DNA of 64,000 bases from Catellatospora vulcania (GTDB lineage: Bacteria; Actinomycetota; Actinomycetes; Mycobacteriales; Micromonosporaceae), in assembly GCF_009720385.1 (NCBI RefSeq), contig NZ_WARX01000001.1, positions 124,001-188,000 on the forward strand, given 5' to 3'. Below are positions 59,142-64,000 of this stretch, piece after piece; within the stretch, counting starts at the first letter, position 1, and each line of letters begins with the position of its first letter. The translations under genes and the position numbers were made by a program. Under the pieces are notes generated by a model. It was given only the letters and a program-made list of their open reading frames with translations. It was not told where the DNA came from and ran no database searches.

Positions 59142-60116
59142 TCAGGCCAGGTCGCGGCGGCGGAAGTTGGCGAACGCGGCGGCCAGCAGGGCGGCGGTCA
59201 GACCTGCCACGACCATGCCGCCGCTGAGCCGGGTGATCACCAGGTCGCCCGTGCCGTCGAGGCCGTGCCAGTACGTCAGGTCGCCGGTGATGAACGCGGA
59301 CAGATAGCTGGACAGGAAGTACGGGTCGTACGGCAGCATGCCGCCGATCTCGAAGACGATGCGCGCGCCCGCCTCCCAGATCAGGAAGTAGCCGACTGCG
59401 ATGCCCAGCGCAGCCGCGGTGTGCCGGGCCAGCGTGGCCAGCGCGAAAGCGCACGCCGCACCGGCCGTCGACAGGGCGACGGCGCGCCAGCTCAGCGCGG
59501 CGAGGTCGCCCCAGAAGGCCACTCCCGTGTCACCGGGCCAGCCCGAGGTGTACGCGATCAGGTAGAACGTGCCCACGTAGAGCGCCGTGAAAAGGATGGA
59601 GAAGAGCGCCACGCAGCCGGTCAGCGCGGCCAGCTTGGCCCCGAGGATCGCCGAGCGCTGCGGCCGCCACAGCAGCAGGTTGGTGATGCCGCCGCTGCTC
59701 ATCTCGGCCCCGATGAACGACGCGGCGACCACGAAGGCGAAGAAGCTGAGATACACCGCCAGGAACACGGTCAGGCCCCGGATCTCCTGGTCGAACACGA
59801 ACGCGTCCTCAAGGTAGGGCGCGGCCTTGATGTCGGCCGGGTCGCCCGCGGCGTCGCAGCCGTCGGCGAACATCGCCTCGGCGCTCTCCTTGTCGTCCCG
59901 GAACGCCGCCTCGCAGTTCGCCTTGAACCTGACGAGGCTCTCGCGCCGCTCCGCGGCGGACTTCTGCGCCGCCGCCCAGGTCCCGTCGCTGGGCCGGGTC
60001 GAGTTGGCCAGCGTCGTCGCGGCGGTGACGCCGAACACGGCGAGCAGGCCGATCACCATGATGAGCGTGAACCGCCGCGACAGCAGCCGGCTCACCTCGG
60101 CACGTACCAGGTTCAT
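59142..60116 (-). CDS. ABC transporter permease (ABC-2 type)
   Basis: The 324-residue membrane protein has one N-terminal helix (about 17-38), an outer loop of about 80 residues with two Cys (FKANCEAAF, FADGCDAAG), then five more helices. The conserved FIGAEMSSGGITNLLLWRPQR coupling segment is present. ATG 60116 overlaps the ATPase stop by 4 nt. The two loop cysteines may form a disulfide outside. Substrate unknown. Confidence 0.86.
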   Translation of the reverse strand: MNLVRAEVSRLLSRRFTLIMVIGLLAVFGVTAATTLANSTRPSDGTWAAAQKSAAERRESLVRFKANCEAAFRDDKESAEAMFADGCDAAGDPADIKAAPYLEDAFVFDQEIRGLTVFLAVYLSFFAFVVAASFIGAEMSSGGITNLLLWRPQRSAILGAKLAALTGCVALFSILFTALYVGTFYLIAYTSGWPGDTGVAFWGDLAALSWRAVALSTAGAACAFALATLARHTAAALGIAVGYFLIWEAGARIVFEIGGMLPYDPYFLSSYLSAFITGDLTYWHGLDGTGDLVITRLSGGMVVAGLTAALLAAAFANFRRRDLA

Positions 60117-61141
60117 GCCCGCTCCTCGCTTCCCACGCTCACGTCGGATCCCCGCACGTCGAGGTCGATGAAACTGCCCGCGGGCGGCTGGCGGCGGGTC
60201 GGCACGGCTATCTGCGGCGGCGCGTCCGGGGCGGGCCGGGTGCCGGTGAGATCCAGGAAGACGCTCTCCAGGTCGGGGGTGAGCGGGGTCAGCTCGGTCA
60301 GCCAGAGCCCGGCCCGGCCGAGGGTCTCGCTGATCGCGGCCGGGCCGCTGACGCCGCCCACGAACAGCACGCCGTCGGCGACCCGCACACTCGCCCCGGC
60401 CGCCCGCAGCAACCGCGCGGCCTGCTCGACGTCGGCGACCCGCACCAGGTGCTCGCCGGTGTCGTGACCGGCCAGCACCACCGACACCGGGCCGTGGGCG
60501 ACCCGGCGGCCCCGGTCGATGATGGTGACCGAGTCGCAGACCTGCTCGATCTCGGACAGCAGGTGGCTGGACAGCAGCACCGTGACGCCCTGCGCGGCCA
60601 GGTCGCTCATCAGCGTGCGCATGGCGTGGATGCCGGACGGGTCCAGCCCGTTCGCGGGCTCGTCCAGAATGAGCAGTTCCGGCCGTTTGAGCAGGGCGGA
60701 GGCGACGGCGAGCCGCTGGCGCATGCCGAGCGAGTACACCTTGACCGGCTCGTCCGCGCGGTCGCGCAGCCCGACGGTGGTCAGCGCCTCGTCCACCCGC
60801 CCCTTGGGCAGCCCACCCGCGGTGGCCAGCAGCTGAAGCGTCTTGCGGCCGCTGAACGGGGTGAAGAACGCCGGGCTCTCCACGATCGCGCCGACCCGGT
60901 GCGCCACGTCGCCGAACCGGGCGCTGGGCGTGTCGAGGATGCGCATCACGCCCTCGTCGGGCCGCAGCAGGCCGAGCAGGGTGCGCAGGGTGGTGGTCTT
61001 GCCCGAGCCGTTGGGGCCGAGGAAGCCGTGGACCTGGCCCTTCTCGACGTGCATGTCGAAGCCGTCGAGGGCTGTCTTCTCCTCGCGCCACAGGCTGTGG
61101 AACGTCTTGCACAACCCGCTGATCTCGATCACGGCGGTCAC
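60113..61141 (-). CDS. ABC transporter ATP-binding protein (CcmA/BcrA type)
   Basis: The 342-residue ATPase has Walker A GPNGSGKTT, signature YSLGMRQRLAVA (BcrA-like), Walker B LLILDEPANGLD and a C-terminal domain of about 120 residues. BcrA/CcmA-type ATPases export antibiotics or lipids. GTG 61141 follows GGAGG. It is translationally coupled to the permease at 60116. Confidence 0.92.
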   Translation of the reverse strand: MTAVIEISGLCKTFHSLWREEKTALDGFDMHVEKGQVHGFLGPNGSGKTTTLRTLLGLLRPDEGVMRILDTPSARFGDVAHRVGAIVESPAFFTPFSGRKTLQLLATAGGLPKGRVDEALTTVGLRDRADEPVKVYSLGMRQRLAVASALLKRPELLILDEPANGLDPSGIHAMRTLMSDLAAQGVTVLLSSHLLSEIEQVCDSVTIIDRGRRVAHGPVSVVLAGHDTGEHLVRVADVEQAARLLRAAGASVRVADGVLFVGGVSGPAAISETLGRAGLWLTELTPLTPDLESVFLDLTGTRPAPDAPPQIAVPTRRQPPAGSFIDLDVRGSDVSVGSEERA

Positions 61142-61278
61142 AGCGCCTCCCCAATCGGTCTGTGTGCCGCCTCACCGTATGTGATCCGGCGGAGGCCATG
61201 GGGTCCCGGCGTCGGCCGGACTGTGATCTGGCTGGCAGGTCTGCACCCCGGCGGGGGCGGCCGTGATTGGATATCGGC

Positions 61279-62127
61279 GTGTCAGGACTGCACCGCGTTG
61301 CTCAGACCGTCCACGAGGTGAACCGGGCGGTCGCCCCGGACGACCCCGATCTCGTCATCGCCGCCGACGGTGTCGACGTCGTGCGCGAGGGCAAACACCT
61401 GCTCCGGGACATCTCGTGGCGGGTGGAACTGGACGAGCGCTGGGTGGTGCTCGGCCCCAACGGCGCGGGCAAGACCACCCTGCTGCACCTGGCCGCGGGC
61501 CGCGCGCACCCGACCAAGGGCGCCGTGTACGTGCTCGGCGAGCGCATCGGCCGCGTCGACATGAACGAGCTGCGCACCCGGATCGGCCTGTCCACGGCGG
61601 CGCTGGCCGAGCGGGTGCCCGCGGGCGAGCTGGTCCGCGACGTGGTGGTGACCGCGTCCTGGTCGGTGGTGGGCCGCTTCCGCGAGGCGTACGACCCGAT
61701 GGACGAGGCCCGCGCCGAGGAGCTGCTCGCCGAGTGGGGCATGGCCGGGCTGGCCCAGCGCCAGTACGGCACGCTGTCGGAGGGCGAGCGCAAGCGCACC
61801 CAGATCGCCCGCGCCCTGATGACCGACCCCGAGCTGCTGCTGCTGGACGAGCCCGCGGCCGGGCTGGACCTGGGCGGCCGGGAGGACCTGGTGGCACGGC
61901 TGTCCGAGCTGGCCGCCGACCCGGACGCGCCGGCCCTGGTGCTGGTCACGCACCACGTGGAGGAGATCCCGCCGAGCTTCACCCACGCGCTGCTGCTGCG
62001 CGAGGGCGGCATCGTCGCGGCCGGGCCGATCCCGGAGACGATCACGTCGGACAACCTGTCGGCGACCTTCGGCCTGCCGCTGGAGGTCACCTCGGCCGAG
62101 GGCCGGTTCACGGCCCGCGCCAGGTGA
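61279..62127 (+). CDS. ABC ATPase without linked permease (ModF/YlmA-like)
   Basis: The 282-residue ATPase has Walker A GPNGAGKTT, signature LSEGERKRTQIA, Walker B LLLLDEPAAGLD and switch THHVEEIP. Only a DUF402 gene follows. Stand-alone ATPases of this type with a VHEVN-like lead occur in actinobacteria; a non-transport role is possible. GTG 61279 is preferred; an upstream TTG at 61267 adds four residues. Its stop overlaps the next start (GTGA). Confidence 0.86.
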   Translation: MSGLHRVAQTVHEVNRAVAPDDPDLVIAADGVDVVREGKHLLRDISWRVELDERWVVLGPNGAGKTTLLHLAAGRAHPTKGAVYVLGERIGRVDMNELRTRIGLSTAALAERVPAGELVRDVVVTASWSVVGRFREAYDPMDEARAEELLAEWGMAGLAQRQYGTLSEGERKRTQIARALMTDPELLLLDEPAAGLDLGGREDLVARLSELAADPDAPALVLVTHHVEEIPPSFTHALLLREGGIVAAGPIPETITSDNLSATFGLPLEVTSAEGRFTARAR

Positions 62128-62741
62128 CCCGCCGCTTCACCCCCGGCGAGACCGTCGTCCGGCGGGAGATCATGCACGGCGAGGTGTGGTTCGGGTACGC
62201 GGGAGTCTGCGTGCAGGACACCGACGACCTGCTGGCCACGTTCGTGCCCCCGGGCACCCGGTTCGGCTTCCCCGCGTCCGGGACGTTCCCGGTCGGCGAG
62301 CACCCGTACCTGCTGGAGGGCAAGCAGGAGTGGCGCGGCCACGGCATGCTCTGCCTGCACTTCCCGGGGGTCGACCACGCGATCTTCGTGTTCTGGACGG
62401 GTCCGCAGCGCGAGTGGAACGGCTGGTACGTCAACCTCCAGGACGCGCCCCGGCGTACCGCCATCGGGTTCGACACCCTGGACCACGAGCTGGACCTGAA
62501 CGTCCCCGCGACCACCGGGCAGTGGGAGTGGAAGGACGTCGAGGCCTTCGCGCGCACCGGCCCGGCCCGCTACCCCGGGCGGATGGCGGCGATCCAGGCC
62601 GAGGGCGACCGGGTGGCTCAGTTGCTGGAGGCCGGCGAGCGGTGGTGGGACGAGTCCTGGGCCCGGTGGCAGCCGGATCCGGCCTGGCAGCCGCGACCGC
62701 TGCCCGCGGGATGGGACGAACTCGCGCCTACCTTGCCCTGA
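62124..62741 (+). CDS. DUF402 domain protein
   Basis: The 205-residue protein has the DUF402 core: REIMHGEVWFGYAGVCVQD, FVFWTGPQREWNGWYVNLQ and the acidic DTLDHELDL with a WEWKDVEAFARTG tail. Characterised members are divalent-ion nucleoside di-/triphosphatases. It is translationally coupled to the ABC ATPase gene (GTGA overlap at 62124-62127), which hints at a shared function. Confidence 0.85.
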   Translation: MTRRFTPGETVVRREIMHGEVWFGYAGVCVQDTDDLLATFVPPGTRFGFPASGTFPVGEHPYLLEGKQEWRGHGMLCLHFPGVDHAIFVFWTGPQREWNGWYVNLQDAPRRTAIGFDTLDHELDLNVPATTGQWEWKDVEAFARTGPARYPGRMAAIQAEGDRVAQLLEAGERWWDESWARWQPDPAWQPRPLPAGWDELAPTLP

Positions 62742-62759
62742 CCCGTCACGATCGTAGGT

Positions 62760-63137
62760 ATGCGCACGCTCCTGAACATCCTGTGGTTCATCTTCGGTAG
62801 CGGCTTCCTGCTGGCCATCGCGTACGGGCTGGCCGGCATCATCTGCTTCGTCCTGATCGTGACCATCCCGTTCGGGGTGGCCTCGTTCCGGCTCGCCCGG
62901 TACGCGCTGTGGCCGTTCGGGTACACCATCGTGGAGAAGCCCAGCGCCGGGCTGGCCTCGACGCTGGCCAACGTCGTCTGGCTGATCGTGGCGGGCTGGT
63001 GGCTGGCGCTGATGCACATCGTCACCGGCATCGCCCTGTGCATCACCCTGATCGGCATCCCGTTCGGCGTCGCCAACTTCAAGCTGGTGCCTGCCGCCCT
63101 GTGGCCGCTCGGCCGGGAGATCGTCGAGCGCCCCTGA
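62760..63137 (+). CDS. YccF domain membrane protein
   Basis: The 125-residue protein has two copies of the hydrophobic YccF unit: LYN-like lead (MRTLLNILWFIFGSGFLL), IPFGVASFRLARYALWPFG, then IPFGVANFKLVPAALWPLG. About four helices. Family function unknown, with roles suggested in inner-membrane stress. Starts 18 bp after DUF402. Confidence 0.9.
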   Translation: MRTLLNILWFIFGSGFLLAIAYGLAGIICFVLIVTIPFGVASFRLARYALWPFGYTIVEKPSAGLASTLANVVWLIVAGWWLALMHIVTGIALCITLIGIPFGVANFKLVPAALWPLGREIVERP

Positions 63138-63148
63138 CCGTCGTGCCG

Positions 63149-63184
63149 CGGTCGGCCCGTCCCGGATCCGGGACGGGCCGACCG
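63149..63184. terminator. Perfect 36-bp palindrome between convergent genes
   Basis: CGGTCGGCCCGTCCCGGA and its complement meet with no loop, between stops at 63137 and 63192. Sequence is unrelated to families A-G. Confidence 0.75.
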
Positions 63185-63191
63185 TGCCGCG

Positions 63192-63668
63192 CTACCGGTG
63201 TTGTTCGAGGGCGCGCTGGATGGAGCGGTAGATGCGGCCGAAGCGCGACTCGTCGGCCACGCGCAGCAGGAGCAGCTCGCGGCCGCGCCACACCGCCCAG
63301 ATCTCGTGCATCGAGATGCCCTGGTCGTAGCTGTGGTCCAGGCGGTGCAGCGTCCACTCCAGGGCGGGACCGGCCAGGCCGACCAGCAGCACCACGACCG
63401 CCAGCGGCACCAGCACCCGGCCCGCGGCTCCGGGGTCGCCGACCGTGGCGGCGATCAGGTAGATGAGTCCGAGCAGGGCGAGCACCGCCCCGACCACGAC
63501 GCCCGCGTTGAGCGCGCCGCGTCCGGCCAGCCGGCGCATGGACCGCGGATCTGCGGTGATCTCGCGGTGCCAGACGTACTCCAGATCCTCGAGCCGGAAG
63601 ACGCGGTCGTGGATGTGGATCGCGGTCGAGGTGACTTCGACCGCGGGATCGCGGTAATAGACGATCAT
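63192..63668 (-). CDS. DUF6232-like membrane protein
   Basis: The 158-residue protein starts MIVYYRDPAVEVTSTAIHIHDRVFRLEDL, a beta-rich PH-like N-terminus. Two helices follow at about 53-75 and 83-103, and a basic C-terminal part (ESRFGRIYRSIQRALEQHR). The layout matches short actinobacterial DUF6232 proteins. GGAGG precedes ATG 63668. Function unknown. Confidence 0.75.
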   Translation of the reverse strand: MIVYYRDPAVEVTSTAIHIHDRVFRLEDLEYVWHREITADPRSMRRLAGRGALNAGVVVGAVLALLGLIYLIAATVGDPGAAGRVLVPLAVVVLLVGLAGPALEWTLHRLDHSYDQGISMHEIWAVWRGRELLLLRVADESRFGRIYRSIQRALEQHR

Positions 63669-63748
63669 CGCAGCCTCCGGCCCTCACCGTAGGCGATGCA
63701 CGCAAACCGCCTAAGCTCGTCCTATCGGCACTCGATGAGGAGGCAGCG

Positions 63749-64000
63749 GTGGGCGAGTTCGTGAACGTGGAAGTCGACGCAGGGATCGGCACCATCCGGT
63801 TGGAACGCCCGCCGATGAACGCGCTCAACGTCCAGGTCCAGGAGGAGCTGCGGGCCGCGGCCCAGGCGGTCACGACCGACAGCCGCATCGCCGCCGTCGT
63901 CGTCTACGGCGGACCGAAGGTCTTCGCGGCCGGCGCCGACATCAAGGAGATGGCGGACATGTCGTACGTGGACATGTCAGCTCGCGCCGGTGCGCTGAGC
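63749..64000 (+). CDS. Enoyl-CoA hydratase/isomerase family (5' part only)
   Basis: Reading from GTG 63749 (GAGGAGG 5-11 nt upstream), 84 residues of an open frame run off the right edge. They show the crotonase N-terminus: IGTIRLERPPMNALN, then AVVVYGGPKVFAAGADIKEMA, the oxyanion-hole and acyl-CoA region. Crotonase-family enzymes hydrate enoyl-CoA. In this window it would link 3-hydroxybutyryl-CoA to crotonyl-CoA for Ccr. No operator copy is seen upstream. Confidence 0.88.
   Translation, partial: MGEFVNVEVDAGIGTIRLERPPMNALNVQVQEELRAAAQAVTTDSRIAAVVVYGGPKVFAAGADIKEMADMSYVDMSARAGALS

Noticed and set aside
1-64000. tRNA, rRNA or transposase genes
   Set aside because: No cloverleaf with a GTTCRA-type T-loop, no rRNA signature and no transposase or integrase motif were seen on reading both strands. 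A covariance-model search was not possible.

Overview
The window looks like chromosomal core DNA of a high-GC actinomycete, most likely family Micromonosporaceae. Codon third positions are almost all G or C and GTG starts are frequent. The gene set is typical of the group: NucS mismatch endonuclease, an Asp-type MurA, DivIVA-like coiled-coil proteins, crotonyl-CoA carboxylase/reductase and a 1,673-residue NAD-glutamate dehydrogenase. No rRNA, tRNA, CRISPR array, insertion sequence or phage gene was seen. Both ends cut through genes: a PduO-type cobalamin adenosyltransferase on the left and an enoyl-CoA hydratase on the right.

The metabolic theme is B12-dependent acyl-CoA chemistry, encoded by scattered single genes. 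These are cobalamin adenosyltransferase (1-455), 3-hydroxybutyryl-CoA dehydrogenase (2488), ethylmalonyl-CoA mutase MeaA (6080), a tandem-fused hydroxyacyl-CoA dehydrogenase (21469), Ccr (27573), methylmalonyl-CoA epimerase (29165), acetyl-CoA acetyltransferase (29710), MeaB GTPase (31001), isobutyryl-CoA mutase large subunit (42160) and enoyl-CoA hydratase (63749). Together they account for much of the acetyl-CoA to butyryl-CoA/ethylmalonyl-CoA/methylmalonyl-CoA route. Five of their upstream regions share an imperfect palindrome (CCTNAGCGATCGTTNAGG), which suggests one regulator ties them together.

Region by region: 1-3.4 kb cobalamin/MurA/HBD; 3.4-6 kb ABC exporter plus secreted esterase; 6-8 kb MeaA; 8.2-12.8 kb a four-gene minus-strand operon around an FtsK/SpoIIIE-like ATPase that I cannot match to a described system; 12.9-18.8 kb DUF4126, NucS, MFS/TetR, aldehyde dehydrogenase and SDR; 19-24.6 kb Rnl5-type RNA ligase, hydrolases and the fused dehydrogenase; 24.7-27.3 kb two paralogous DivIVA-type coiled-coil genes; 27.5-32 kb the ccr/mce/thiolase/meaB block; 32.2-37 kb an ABC system with one permease and two ATPases; 37-42 kb a secreted acylase with a discoidin domain and a CDP-glycerol-type transferase; 42-48 kb icmA, a YbbN-like protein, arginase and membrane proteins; 48.3-56 kb a lipoprotein transpeptidase, the giant glutamate dehydrogenase and a flavodoxin-like reductase; 56-64 kb NagZ/ROK, ABC transporters, DUF402, YccF and the end of the window.

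Outside genes the strongest signal is several families of dispersed inverted repeats placed just after stop codons. Some have arms that co-vary between copies. Family B always has the same orientation relative to the gene it follows. A second pattern is a TAnnnT-like hexamer exactly 6 nt before the start codon of at least eleven genes, which points to widespread leaderless transcription.
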